From JAFGVL01 sp963662245 (GTDB lineage: Bacteria > Bacteroidota > Bacteroidia > Bacteroidales > Paludibacteraceae), in assembly GCA_963662245.2 (NCBI GenBank), contig CAXXVQ010000001.1:62001-126000 (forward strand): a stretch of DNA of 64,000 nucleotides. Reading direction: 5' to 3'. Positions 43,459 through 52,060 of this stretch are shown here, in pieces. Position 1 is the stretch's first letter; each line of letters begins with the position of its first letter. The notes under the pieces were generated by a model. The model worked only from the letters and a program-made list of their open reading frames with translations, searched no databases and was not told the origin of the DNA. The position numbers and the translations under genes were made by a program.

Positions 43459-44271
43459 TTATAAGCTACCACTCCAATAATAACATCCATCAAAGCATTT
43501 TTGCAAATCTATTGGCTCTCTAAAAATTCCAAAAACAGAAGAACCTGAACCTGACATTGACGCATAAATAGCACCTGCCTCATATAACCTATCTTTCACT
43601 TTTGATATCTCAGGATATTTTGCAAAAACAGATGATTCAAAGTCATTAACCATCAGTAATTTCCAATCTTCAATTGGCCTTTTTATTATTTCTTTCAATG
43701 AATACTTCGGATTACATGGTGTACATCCCGAGTATGCATCTTTAGTAGAAACATGAACATTTGGTTTAACTAACACAACATAAAGTGATGAAAGATCCAA
43801 CCCCAACTCCTCAAACACCTCTCCTCTTCCAGATGCAAATACAGGCTTATTTTTAATAAAAAAAGGACAATCTGAACCCAACACACCTGCACACTCTTCT
43901 AATTCTACTAAAGACATATTTAATTCAAAATACGAATCCAACATCTTAAGCATAAAAGCTGCATCTGCCGAGCCACCTCCCAAACCTGCTCCTAAAGGAA
44001 TATTTTTTTGTAAAAGAATTGATAATTGAGGCAATGAATATTTAGCCAACAACAACTCATATGCCTTCATCACAAGATTTGTCGACAAATCCCCATCCAC
44101 AGGCATACCTGATATTTTTAGCGATGTACAACCCTTTGATGACTCCACAAATTCAAGCGCATCTTTTACTTGAACAGGATAAAATATTGTCTCAATATTA
44201 TGAAAACCATCTTCACGCTTTGAAACAATGTTTAAACCTAGATTTATTTTAGCATTTGGAAATACAATCAT
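43459..44271 (-). CDS. ispE: 4-diphosphocytidyl-2-C-methyl-D-erythritol kinase
   Basis: A 270-residue GHMP-family kinase that phosphorylates CDP-methylerythritol in the MEP isoprenoid pathway. Key motifs: N-terminal FPNAKINLGLNIVSKREDGFHNIETIFYPV, the ATP loop PLGAGLGGGSADAA, DCPFF in the middle, and MSGSGSSVFGIF near the C-terminus. A -7 box TAACTTTG is at 44294-44301. It is divergent from dnaB, a conserved neighbourhood in Bacteroidales. Confidence 0.96.
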   Translation of the reverse strand: MIVFPNAKINLGLNIVSKREDGFHNIETIFYPVQVKDALEFVESSKGCTSLKISGMPVDGDLSTNLVMKAYELLLAKYSLPQLSILLQKNIPLGAGLGGGSADAAFMLKMLDSYFELNMSLVELEECAGVLGSDCPFFIKNKPVFASGRGEVFEELGLDLSSLYVVLVKPNVHVSTKDAYSGCTPCNPKYSLKEIIKRPIEDWKLLMVNDFESSVFAKYPEISKVKDRLYEAGAIYASMSGSGSSVFGIFREPIDLQKCFDGCYYWSGSL

Positions 44272-44413
44272 AAATAATTATTTTGAATACAGCCAAAGTT
44301 AATGCTTTTGCAAAGCATTTCAACCATGAACAACGAAAGTTATCAACACACTATAGTTAATAAGATTTTTAAAAAGTAAAACCATTCTCTTCCAAATAAT
44401 ACAGCAGTTTTGC

Positions 44414-44421
44414 TACTTTTG
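44414..44421 (+). promoter_or_regulatory. -7 box before dnaB
   Basis: TACTTTTG, exact TAnnTTTG, 31 bases before the dnaB start. Confidence 0.55.
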
Positions 44422-44452
44422 AGGTTCTCAAAAAATAGCTCAACCTAAGACT

Positions 44453-45991
44453 ATGGAATCAACCAAAAAAACAAGACCTAGTTCAAAAAAAAACACTCAA
44501 CTATTAAACGATCTAGGCAAAATACCACCCCAAGCAACAGAACTCGAAGAATCTGTTCTTGGGGCATTAATGCTTGAGAAAGATGCCTATTCAATAATAA
44601 GCGAACTCCTTACACCAGATAGCTTCTATAAAAACGAGCACAACAAGATTTATAAAGCAATTACAGACTTAGCTCTAAAACAAGAACCCATTGATATGCA
44701 TACTGTCACTGAACAGTTACGCAAAAATGGAGAATTGGAAGATATTGGTGGCCCCTACTACATTACATTACTTACAGCTAAAGTTGCATCTGCAGCTCAC
44801 ATTGAATATCACGCAAGAATCATAGCTCAAAAGCATCTTGCTAGAGAACTAATCCGCTTATCATCTGAGATTCAAACAAAAGCATTTGATGATAAAACTG
44901 ATGTAGATGAATTGATGCAAGAGGCTGAGGGGCGATTATTTGAAGTAAGTCAACGAAATCTAAAAAAGGATGTACAACAAATCAACCCTGTAATTGAAGA
45001 AGCCCTCGAAAGAATTAAACAAGCCTTCAACAGAACAGATGGACTTAGTGGTGTACAAACCGGATTCCACGATTTAGATAAGATTACATCAGGATGGCAA
45101 AAATCTGACTTAGTAATTATTGCAGCTCGTCCAGCCATGGGTAAAACGGCATTTGTACTTTCAATGGCAAAAAACATTGCTGTTGACTACAATACTCCTT
45201 GTGCCGTTTTCTCTCTAGAGATGTCAAATGTACAGCTAGTAAACCGTCTAATATGTAATGTATGTGAACTAGAAGGTGAAAAAATCAAAAATGGAAAGCT
45301 AGAACCACATGAATGGAAACAACTTGACTCTAAATTAGTTGAACTACAAGATGCCCCTATTTATGTGGACGATACACCAAGTTTATCTGTATTTGAACTT
45401 CGAACAAAAGCAAGAAGACTAGTTAGAGAACATGGTGTAAAGATTCTTATCATTGATTACCTTCAGCTTATGAATGCAAATGGAATGTCTTTTGGTAGCC
45501 GTGAGCAAGAAGTTAGTATTATCTCCAGATCTCTTAAAGGTTTAGCAAAAGAACTTGACATACCAATCATTGCTCTTTCTCAGCTTAACCGAAGTGTAGA
45601 AAGCCGTTCAGGACAAGGCGCAGATGCTAAACGACCACAGCTATCAGACCTTCGTGAATCTGGAGCCATTGAGCAGGATGCCGATATGGTATGTTTCATT
45701 CACAGACCCGAATACTACAAAATCACCGAAGATACAGAAGGAAATGACCTTAGAGGAATTGGGGAAATTATCATTGCAAAACACCGTAATGGTGCAGTAG
45801 GTGATGTACGCTTGAAGTTTAGAGGTGCATATGCTAAATTTGAAAATGTAAATGAACACAACCCCGGATACATTACAATGAGTTCAAAAATTAATTCCGA
45901 AAGCAGTTTCAACTCTGACAACAACTCATTCCCTCAAAATAGCTTTAGCGGATTACCTTCTGTAAAAGGTGACGATGATATGCCTTTTTAA
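44453..45991 (+). CDS. dnaB: Replicative DNA helicase
   Basis: A 512-residue hexameric helicase. The N-terminal DnaB domain begins IPPQATELEESVLGALML; the RecA-like motor has Walker A AARPAMGKTAF, Walker B-like ILIIDYLQLM and the SQLNRSVE block. The C-terminal 40 residues are Ser/Asn-rich and end DDDMPF, an acidic-aromatic tip like that of single-strand binding protein, as in many Bacteroidota DnaB proteins. No intein is present. Confidence 0.97.
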   Translation: MESTKKTRPSSKKNTQLLNDLGKIPPQATELEESVLGALMLEKDAYSIISELLTPDSFYKNEHNKIYKAITDLALKQEPIDMHTVTEQLRKNGELEDIGGPYYITLLTAKVASAAHIEYHARIIAQKHLARELIRLSSEIQTKAFDDKTDVDELMQEAEGRLFEVSQRNLKKDVQQINPVIEEALERIKQAFNRTDGLSGVQTGFHDLDKITSGWQKSDLVIIAARPAMGKTAFVLSMAKNIAVDYNTPCAVFSLEMSNVQLVNRLICNVCELEGEKIKNGKLEPHEWKQLDSKLVELQDAPIYVDDTPSLSVFELRTKARRLVREHGVKILIIDYLQLMNANGMSFGSREQEVSIISRSLKGLAKELDIPIIALSQLNRSVESRSGQGADAKRPQLSDLRESGAIEQDADMVCFIHRPEYYKITEDTEGNDLRGIGEIIIAKHRNGAVGDVRLKFRGAYAKFENVNEHNPGYITMSSKINSESSFNSDNNSFPQNSFSGLPSVKGDDDMPF

Positions 45992-46021
45992 AGGCATGTC
46001 AGAATAAAAATAACACTAAAT

Positions 46022-46053
46022 AAAAGCAGCTCCAATACCTTGGAGCTGCTTTT
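46022..46053 (+). terminator. Terminator after dnaB
   Basis: AAAAGCAGCTCCA / TGGAGCTGCTTTT perfect stem with a 6-base loop and T-rich tail. Confidence 0.85.
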
Positions 46054-46074
46054 TATTTTCATCATATTACAAAC

Positions 46075-46104
46075 AAAAAAAGCCTTCTCTAATGAGAAGG
46101 CTTT
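46075..46104 (-). terminator. Terminator of the secreted T9SS-type gene
   Basis: AAAGCCTTCTC / GAGAAGGCTTT stem with a 5-base loop; on the minus strand it is followed by a T run. Confidence 0.85.
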
Positions 46105-46126
46105 CATATATTGAATTCTAAAATTC

Positions 46127-46921
46127 TTATTTAACGAATTTCAAAGTTCCTTCAGCTGTTTTAGCTACAAATGCTCCAGATAAAGCAGAAACATTGATAG
46201 AAGCATCAGAAGAAGATAAAACTTTAACTCCAGCTACAGAATATACTTCAACTTCTAAGTTAGTTGGGTTAACTAAAACATCTCCAGCTAATTTTAATAA
46301 GTCAGAAGAAATAGCATCTTTAACTGCAGTTGCAGGACCATAACTAATTCCATAAACAGAAATTGAACCACCAGTACCATCACCTAAAGTTCCAACTGTT
46401 GCACCACCAGCAACAACAACTTTACATGCACCAGAAGTAGTTGCAGTTATTTGTTTTTTAGTACCATCTGAAGGTAAAGTATAATCAGTTGAATTTAAAA
46501 TCACATTATTAGTTACATCTAAGATATACAAAACTCTATTTTCACTTGAACCAGACTTTGCGTATACACTTATTGTTGATGCTGCAGTTACATTAAATTC
46601 GAAATAAAGATTTTTATATGAAAAAGGATCAACATCAACCCCAGCCGCAACTGAAGCATATGAAGCTGCATTTGTTTTAATATAACCTGTGAAAGATTTA
46701 TCACCTACAGTTACTGCTCCAGTAGAGCTCGCTACAGACCATGAAAAATCTTTTGAACCAGATAAATCAGCATAAGTTAATCCATTAACAGTTGTCGATG
46801 TAGAATCAGCTACAGGTAATGATAGTGCATCAAATGCTGCTTGATCTGCCCATGCCCAGTCAGTAGCTTGAACTGAAATTGTAGCAGCTACTAATGCTAC
46901 AGCTAAAAATAGTTTTTTCAT
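46127..46921 (-). CDS. Secreted hypothetical protein with T9SS-type tail
   Basis: A 264-residue protein with signal peptide MKKLFLAVALVAATISVQA. The middle is Ser/Thr/Ala/Gly/Val-rich beta structure with no enzyme motif. The last about 55 residues (PTNLEVEVYSVAGVKVLSS, then SALSGAFVAKTAEGTLKFVK) follow the sorting-domain pattern: VYSVAG-like strand, turn, GxFV, and a final K-V-K. This would send it out by type IX secretion. It is monocistronic with its own full promoter. Confidence 0.75.
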   Translation of the reverse strand: MKKLFLAVALVAATISVQATDWAWADQAAFDALSLPVADSTSTTVNGLTYADLSGSKDFSWSVASSTGAVTVGDKSFTGYIKTNAASYASVAAGVDVDPFSYKNLYFEFNVTAASTISVYAKSGSSENRVLYILDVTNNVILNSTDYTLPSDGTKKQITATTSGACKVVVAGGATVGTLGDGTGGSISVYGISYGPATAVKDAISSDLLKLAGDVLVNPTNLEVEVYSVAGVKVLSSSDASINVSALSGAFVAKTAEGTLKFVK

Positions 46922-46990
46922 AATAAATAAAGTTTAAAAATTGGTTTATGATTAAATAAAAATATTCTTCTTTTAAAAACAAAGTTGAGG

Positions 46991-47022
46991 CAAATGTAAC
47001 CGCTTTGACCATACAAACCAAA
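46991..47022 (-). promoter_or_regulatory. Full promoter of the secreted T9SS-type gene
   Basis: On the minus strand TTTG (47019-47022), a 20-base spacer and TACATTTG (46991-46998) match the consensus. Confidence 0.75.
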
Positions 47023-47113
47023 TGTTTTTTGTATTTTTTTTAAACAAATAAGGCATTTTTTAACATTAACACACTAAATTTCAACCTCATAAGAAATCAG
47101 CATTCCACAGATA

Positions 47114-47144
47114 TTTGTTCGCATTTCTATTTTCTATACTTTTG
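47114..47144 (+). promoter_or_regulatory. Full promoter of rlmD
   Basis: TTTG (47114-47117), a 19-base spacer and TACTTTTG (47137-47144). The upstream in-frame start at 47115 would lie within the -33 box, which fixes the start of the coding region at 47163. Confidence 0.8.
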
Positions 47145-47162
47145 CAGCTCAAAATTTCAATA

Positions 47163-48572
47163 ATGACAAAAAAGAGAAAACAACACCCTATTCTAGAAGA
47201 AATCACTATCCTAGACTTAGCAGCAGAAGGAAAAGCAATAGCTAAGATTGATGATAAAGTTATTTTTATCCCTTATGTCGTTCCAGGCGACATTGTAGAC
47301 CTACAAGTTACTAAGAAAAAGAAAAATTTTCTAGAAGCCAAGGCAATTAAGTTCCATAAATATTCTGAACTAAGAACTTCAGCGTTTTGCGACTACTTTG
47401 GGACTTGTGGTGGATGCAAATGGCAAATGCTTCCATATGAAGAACAAATAAAATACAAACAACAACAAGTCACTGATAACTTAACTAGAATTGGAAAGAT
47501 TGAACTACCAAACATCTCTCCTATACTCGGTTCAGAAAAAACTACATTCTATAGAAATAAACTAGAATTTACTTTCTCAAATAAAAAATGGTTAAGTTAT
47601 GAGGATATCAAAGAAGACAATATCCCTCAAAACATGAATGGTGTTGGCTTCCATATCCCAGGACTATTTGATAAGGTATTGGACATAAAAAAGTGCTGGC
47701 TTCAAGATGACATTTCTAACCAAATTAGAAATTCAATCCGAGAATATGCATTCGAAAATAATCTTAGCTTTTTTGATTTAAGAAATCAAGAAGGATTCCT
47801 GAGAACATTAATTATTAGAACTTCTACTACTGGAGAATTAATGGTTATATTAGTGCTTTTTCACGAAGACAATACTGCAAGAGAAGGAATACTAAAACAC
47901 ATTGCAGAGAAGTTTCCTCAAATTAGCTCCTTATTATATATAATAAATCAAAAAGCAAATGATACAATTACAGATCAAGATGTAAAGGTATTCAAAGGCA
48001 ATGACCATATATATGAAGAAATGGAAGGCCTAAAATTTAAAATTGGTCCAAAATCATTTTATCAAACTAATTCTGAGCAAGCATACGAGCTATATAAAGT
48101 AACAAGAAACTTTGCACAACTAACGGGCAGTGAACTTGTATACGATTTATATACTGGAACTGGGACTATAGCAAACTTTGTTGCTAAAAGCTGTAAACAA
48201 GTAGTTGGTATTGAATATGTTCCTGAAGCAATTGAAAATGCTCATGTTAACTCTGAAATAAATGGGATACCAAACACTTTGTTCTACGCTGGAGACATGA
48301 AAGACATTCTTAATCAAGAATTTATCAATCAACATGGAAAACCAGATGTAATCATTACTGACCCTCCAAGAGCCGGAATGCATGAAGATGTTATTAACGC
48401 CATTCTCTTTGCAGCTCCTCAAAGAGTTGTATATGTAAGCTGCAATCCTGCAACTCAAGCTAGAGACTTAGCTTTAATGGATAAAGATTATAAGGTTACA
48501 GCAGTACAACCTGTAGACATGTTTCCACATACTCATCATGTAGAAAATGTAGTACTACTTGAGAAAAGATAA
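47163..48572 (+). CDS. rlmD: 23S rRNA (uracil-5-)-methyltransferase, RlmD/TrmA family
   Basis: A 469-residue RNA methyltransferase. It starts with a TRAM RNA-binding domain (about 12-65, ITILDLAAEGKAIAKIDDKVIFIPYVVPGD), then a cysteine cluster FCDYFGTCGGCKWQ that binds 4Fe-4S, then the SAM domain (LVYDLYTGTGTIANFVA) and the catalytic VIITDPPRAGMHEDV and VSCNPATQARD with the nucleophilic Cys. The exact uridine (1939 or another) cannot be told from sequence. It ends 2 bases from the convergent coaE. Confidence 0.92.
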   Translation: MTKKRKQHPILEEITILDLAAEGKAIAKIDDKVIFIPYVVPGDIVDLQVTKKKKNFLEAKAIKFHKYSELRTSAFCDYFGTCGGCKWQMLPYEEQIKYKQQQVTDNLTRIGKIELPNISPILGSEKTTFYRNKLEFTFSNKKWLSYEDIKEDNIPQNMNGVGFHIPGLFDKVLDIKKCWLQDDISNQIRNSIREYAFENNLSFFDLRNQEGFLRTLIIRTSTTGELMVILVLFHEDNTAREGILKHIAEKFPQISSLLYIINQKANDTITDQDVKVFKGNDHIYEEMEGLKFKIGPKSFYQTNSEQAYELYKVTRNFAQLTGSELVYDLYTGTGTIANFVAKSCKQVVGIEYVPEAIENAHVNSEINGIPNTLFYAGDMKDILNQEFINQHGKPDVIITDPPRAGMHEDVINAILFAAPQRVVYVSCNPATQARDLALMDKDYKVTAVQPVDMFPHTHHVENVVLLEKR

Positions 48573-48574
48573 TT

Positions 48575-49159
48575 TTAGATTTCAGTTAGCTCTTTAACCA
48601 AGAGCTCTATTTGCGGTATAATTAGCTCATTTTCATCATTATTAATGATAAAATGAGCTTTTTCTTTCATTTGCTCTTCAGTAAGTTGATTCTTGATTCT
48701 TTCAAAAACAACTTGTTCTGAAATATTTCCGCGCTTCATTGCACGCTGAACTCGCTCTTGCTCAGGAGCTCGAACAAGAACAATCTTATCTATTTCAGAA
48801 TAAAAAATGCCTTGAAGTAAAATAGCAGATTCAATAAAGCTAATACGAGTAGTTTGTTTTGACACCCATCTTAAATACTCATCCCTAACCTCAGGATGAA
48901 TTATCTCATTTGCTAACTTTAATTGTTGGGGATTATTAAAAATTATTGAAGCAAAAACAGGTCGATTTAATATGCCTGTGTCAGAGTATATATGGGTACC
49001 GAAAGCATCAATCAAAGCAGTTCTCAGATCTGGACTAGTATCACATAATCTTTTTGACTCAATATCTGCATAAAAAACGGGGTAACCCATACTTTCAAGT
49101 AATGTACATACAGATGATTTTCCACTACCAATACCACCAACTACCCCTACCCTTAACAT
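48575..49159 (-). CDS. coaE: Dephospho-CoA kinase
   Basis: A 194-residue kinase that adds the 3' phosphate in the last step of CoA synthesis. The P-loop is GVVGGIGSGKSSVC at the N-terminus; DIESKRLCD and LVRAPEQERVQRAMKRGNISEQ follow as in the family. It is last in nusB-yajC-ybbR-coaE, 1 base after the YbbR gene. Confidence 0.95.
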   Translation of the reverse strand: MLRVGVVGGIGSGKSSVCTLLESMGYPVFYADIESKRLCDTSPDLRTALIDAFGTHIYSDTGILNRPVFASIIFNNPQQLKLANEIIHPEVRDEYLRWVSKQTTRISFIESAILLQGIFYSEIDKIVLVRAPEQERVQRAMKRGNISEQVVFERIKNQLTEEQMKEKAHFIINNDENELIIPQIELLVKELTEI

Positions 49160-49160
49160 A

Positions 49161-50150
49161 CTATTTCGTTATCAGTTCTTCTAAAATATATTCAACTGAT
49201 TGAGGTTGGACTCTTATGTTTGAAATCTTATCGTTAGTTGTAACAACCTTTACCGCAGCCTGTTTTTGAGTATTAGAATTAAACGAATCGTAGTCTACAT
49301 AAGCTTCAAAATCACCCTCTGTAATTTTATCATATTGGCTTAAACCAACTAAGAAGGTCACATTAACGCTAGCAGGAAATGTCTTTATACTAACAGTCTT
49401 AGGTAAATTCTTAGCATTAATTATTACAGATAAAGCCTTCTCTGTAAACTGCTCGACAGGAATTTTAACTTTCACTCTATCTACACTATATTTTAAACCT
49501 CTCAACTTATTAACATCTAAAACCTTTTCAGCTGTTTCTGTCAGGTCTTTTAAGAAAATTGGTTTAGTATCTATGTATGAAACAGTATCTAATATCTGTT
49601 TTGCTCCATATACATCAATGTAACTCGGAGATATAATAATATCTCCCATATATGTATACTGCTGATACAGCGTCACATTACCTAACATTCGAACAGGTAA
49701 TTTTTTATGAAACAGCTTACTAAACTCAACACCAATAATATTAGGTGTAAAGGAAATAACCTCTGTATTCTTGTTTATTTTTTGCTTAATCTTATCCTGC
49801 AATTCTTTTGAACTAATTTCAAAAGGAATCTCTTTTGAGTTAAACCTTCTTGAAAGATCTATTTCTATAGATTTATCTCTTTGTAGCAACTGATATAACA
49901 GAAGACTTATACCAACATCACCAACTTTAACAGTTATTTGCTTCTGTAAATCATTAGCAACGACATATTGATTTGGAATATTTTTATACACCAAATTAAA
50001 TTGATAATCACTAACTCTAGGTTTACTTAGGGCATACAAAAACCAAAAGAAAGTTGAGATAATTATAAAAACAAGAAAGATTAGAACTTCTCTTGCATAA
50101 GGAGCCCTAATCTTTCTTTGTCTAAATATTGTCCGTCTTCTGTCAGACAT
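49161..50150 (-). CDS. YbbR-domain membrane-anchored protein
   Basis: A 329-residue protein with a basic cytoplasmic start (MSDRRRTIFRQRKIRAPYAREV), one membrane helix at about 23-42 and an extracytoplasmic region of YbbR-like repeats (KLPVRMLGNVTLYQQYTYMGDIIISPSYIDVYGAKQIL is a typical repeat). In Firmicutes YbbR/CdaR regulates the c-di-AMP synthase; here the gene is in the conserved Bacteroidales cluster with nusB, yajC and coaE and its role is not known. Confidence 0.85.
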   Translation of the reverse strand: MSDRRRTIFRQRKIRAPYAREVLIFLVFIIISTFFWFLYALSKPRVSDYQFNLVYKNIPNQYVVANDLQKQITVKVGDVGISLLLYQLLQRDKSIEIDLSRRFNSKEIPFEISSKELQDKIKQKINKNTEVISFTPNIIGVEFSKLFHKKLPVRMLGNVTLYQQYTYMGDIIISPSYIDVYGAKQILDTVSYIDTKPIFLKDLTETAEKVLDVNKLRGLKYSVDRVKVKIPVEQFTEKALSVIINAKNLPKTVSIKTFPASVNVTFLVGLSQYDKITEGDFEAYVDYDSFNSNTQKQAAVKVVTTNDKISNIRVQPQSVEYILEELITK

Positions 50151-50161
50151 ATCATTAACTT

Positions 50162-50479
50162 TTATTTTTTAACTGTTTGAGCATCAGAACTAGATGCAAA
50201 AACAGATGTTTTTTCTACTTTAATACGGATATTTTCAGCAATCTCAACAATAATAACTTTATCCTTGATATCTTTTACTTTTCCGTAAATACCGCCTGAA
50301 GTTACAACCTCAGTTCCTGGTTGAATTGATTCTTGAAATTTCTTAATTTCTTTTTGGCGTTTTTGTTGTGGACGAATCATAAAGAAGTAGAATACTACTA
50401 CCATAAGTACAATTAGTACAATATTCCCCATACCACCTCCGGCACCTTGTAAAAATACACTTAGTAAGCTCATTGTCAT
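50162..50479 (-). CDS. yajC: Preprotein translocase subunit YajC
   Basis: A 105-residue membrane protein that associates with SecDF. One membrane helix (about 15-37, NIVLIVLMVVVFYFFMI) is followed by the family signature RPQQKRQKEIKKFQESIQPGTEVVTSGGIYGKVKDI. It is 35 bases after nusB on the same strand. Confidence 0.95.
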   Translation of the reverse strand: MTMSLLSVFLQGAGGGMGNIVLIVLMVVVFYFFMIRPQQKRQKEIKKFQESIQPGTEVVTSGGIYGKVKDIKDKVIIVEIAENIRIKVEKTSVFASSSDAQTVKK

Positions 50480-50514
50480 TTTCAGTTTTGAATATTAATA
50501 ATACAAATATATAA

Positions 50515-51465
50515 TTATTTTTTATTTGCAGGAATCATCTTCGCTTTTACTAACTTATTTTCCTTCTTAAGCTGGTTTACTATATTATCTAATACCCCAT
50601 TAATAAAAACGCTACTTCTTTCGGTGCTATATGTCTTTGATATCTCAATGTATTCATTCAAGGTCACATTCACAGGAATGGTTGGAAAATTCAATAGCTC
50701 AGATAAGGCTAACTGCATAATCACAACATCCATAAATGCAATTCGGTCAACTTCCCAATTTTTTGTATGCTCATCAATCAATGCTTTATAATCGTCAGCA
50801 TTAATAAGTGCAAAACGAAATAATTCAGATGCAAAAGCTCTATCCTCTTCATCTTTAAACATTGGCAATAAATGTTGGAATTTACCTTCAGACTCATCAA
50901 ATTTCTTAATTGTTTTAACAACAAAACTTAAAACAATCTCCAAATCATCATTCCAATAGATAGACATCTCCTCCAGAACATTATGAATCTCTTCATTTGG
51001 CATAATGCATTTTTTAAAGATCTTTCTCCATAAATCTCTATCTTGTTCATATCCATTCTCATCAGATTCCATATATTCTTTATAATAGTCTGATGAACTA
51101 ATACATTCAAAAAATTCTTTAATTAATGACGGATAATTTGTCCATGAAATACCATGATCACTAACATAAGAAGCTAAGTCTTCGTTTTCAGCAAGCTGGG
51201 CTGCAAAACGATTATCAACAAACCTTGTATTTGGATTCAACTCATCTGCAGTAGGTCTTAGCTTATTTTTAGCTGCATCCATGCGCTTTTGAGCATAAAA
51301 AGTAATATCTGGAATTAACAGTAGAAGTAGATGATACAAACTATATGTTTGTTCTAAACTATGGAATAATTCGTTTTCAGCAGATTGAATAGATTTCGAC
51401 TGATTTTTACGGTAAGCGTACAATAATTGAACAATCTTTATACGCAATAGAACTCTGTTAATCAT
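50515..51465 (-). CDS. nusB: Transcription antitermination factor NusB, long Bacteroidota form
   Basis: A 316-residue protein, about twice the E. coli length, as is usual in Bacteroidota. The start MINRVLLRIKIVQLLYAYRK at 51465 is chosen because the upstream in-frame start lies in the -7 box. The NusB fold is in the C-terminal part (DRIAFMDVVIMQLALSELLNFPTIPVNVTLNEYIEISKTYSTERSSVFINGVLDNI). NusB binds boxA RNA with ribosomal protein S10 in rRNA transcription. It leads the cluster nusB-yajC-ybbR-coaE. Confidence 0.93.
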   Translation of the reverse strand: MINRVLLRIKIVQLLYAYRKNQSKSIQSAENELFHSLEQTYSLYHLLLLLIPDITFYAQKRMDAAKNKLRPTADELNPNTRFVDNRFAAQLAENEDLASYVSDHGISWTNYPSLIKEFFECISSSDYYKEYMESDENGYEQDRDLWRKIFKKCIMPNEEIHNVLEEMSIYWNDDLEIVLSFVVKTIKKFDESEGKFQHLLPMFKDEEDRAFASELFRFALINADDYKALIDEHTKNWEVDRIAFMDVVIMQLALSELLNFPTIPVNVTLNEYIEISKTYSTERSSVFINGVLDNIVNQLKKENKLVKAKMIPANKK

Positions 51466-51498
51466 TTTTTCAGGGAACTTCGATGTATTATAATTTTG

Positions 51499-51529
51499 CA
51501 AAATTACGAGAATATTTATCTACTTCAAA
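51499..51529 (-). promoter_or_regulatory. Full promoter of nusB-yajC-ybbR-coaE
   Basis: On the minus strand TTTG (51526-51529), a 19-base spacer and TAATTTTG (51499-51506) match the consensus exactly. Confidence 0.85.
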
Positions 51530-51635
51530 ATAATCTCTTAAAATTAGCCGATATTTGTTTGAAATTTTAAAAAAATTATACAATATTTGGACACTATTTC
51601 ATTTATATAAACAATTGGGGAAAAAAGTTGACATT

Positions 51636-52007
51636 ATGATGGACGATCACAAAGGAAAATCGGGTTTTGACAACCGTGAACAAGAAATTATCTTTTCAAA
51701 ATCAATTAAAGCAGGAAAACGCATTTATTATATAGATGTAAAAAGAAACAAGAAAGATGATTTATTTGTTGCAATTACGGAAAGTAAAAAGGTTGTAACC
51801 GGATTTGATGAAAATGCACAAGTCAGTTACGAAAAACATAAAATTTTTTTATACAAAGAGGATTTTGACAAGTTTTTAGGTGGTTTAGAAGAAGTAATTG
51901 GTTTCATAAAAAAAGAAAATGAGAATCCTTCTGATAAAAAAGAAGACACTCTGACAAAAACAGATGACAATTCCTTTGAATTCAAAATTGAGGAATTTGA
52001 AAAATAA
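51636..52007 (+). CDS. PUR-family DNA/RNA-binding protein (DUF3276)
   Basis: A 123-residue protein of the DUF3276 family, related to PUR-alpha. It has one PUR repeat: REQEIIFSKSIKAGKRIYYIDVKRNKKDDLFVAITESKKV then EKHKIFLYKEDFDKFLGGLEEVIGFI, a beta-beta-beta-beta-alpha pattern that dimerises and binds single-stranded nucleic acid. The acidic tail is probably disordered. The start is ATG 51636 (another ATG follows at once); an in-frame TTG 81 bases upstream is unlikely. The target is unknown. Confidence 0.88.
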   Translation: MMDDHKGKSGFDNREQEIIFSKSIKAGKRIYYIDVKRNKKDDLFVAITESKKVVTGFDENAQVSYEKHKIFLYKEDFDKFLGGLEEVIGFIKKENENPSDKKEDTLTKTDDNSFEFKIEEFEK

Positions 52008-52043
52008 AAAAACGCTTCAAGAAAAATCTTGAAGCGTTTTTTA
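52008..52043. terminator. Bidirectional terminator
   Basis: AAAACGCTTCAAGA / TCTTGAAGCGTTTT perfect stem with a 4-base loop, with A and T runs on both sides, between convergent genes. Confidence 0.88.
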
Positions 52044-52060
52044 TTTATTCTAATCTATTC

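Noticed and set aside
40679..45991. Intein or intron in gyrA or dnaB
   Set aside because: Both proteins have normal length and uninterrupted motifs.
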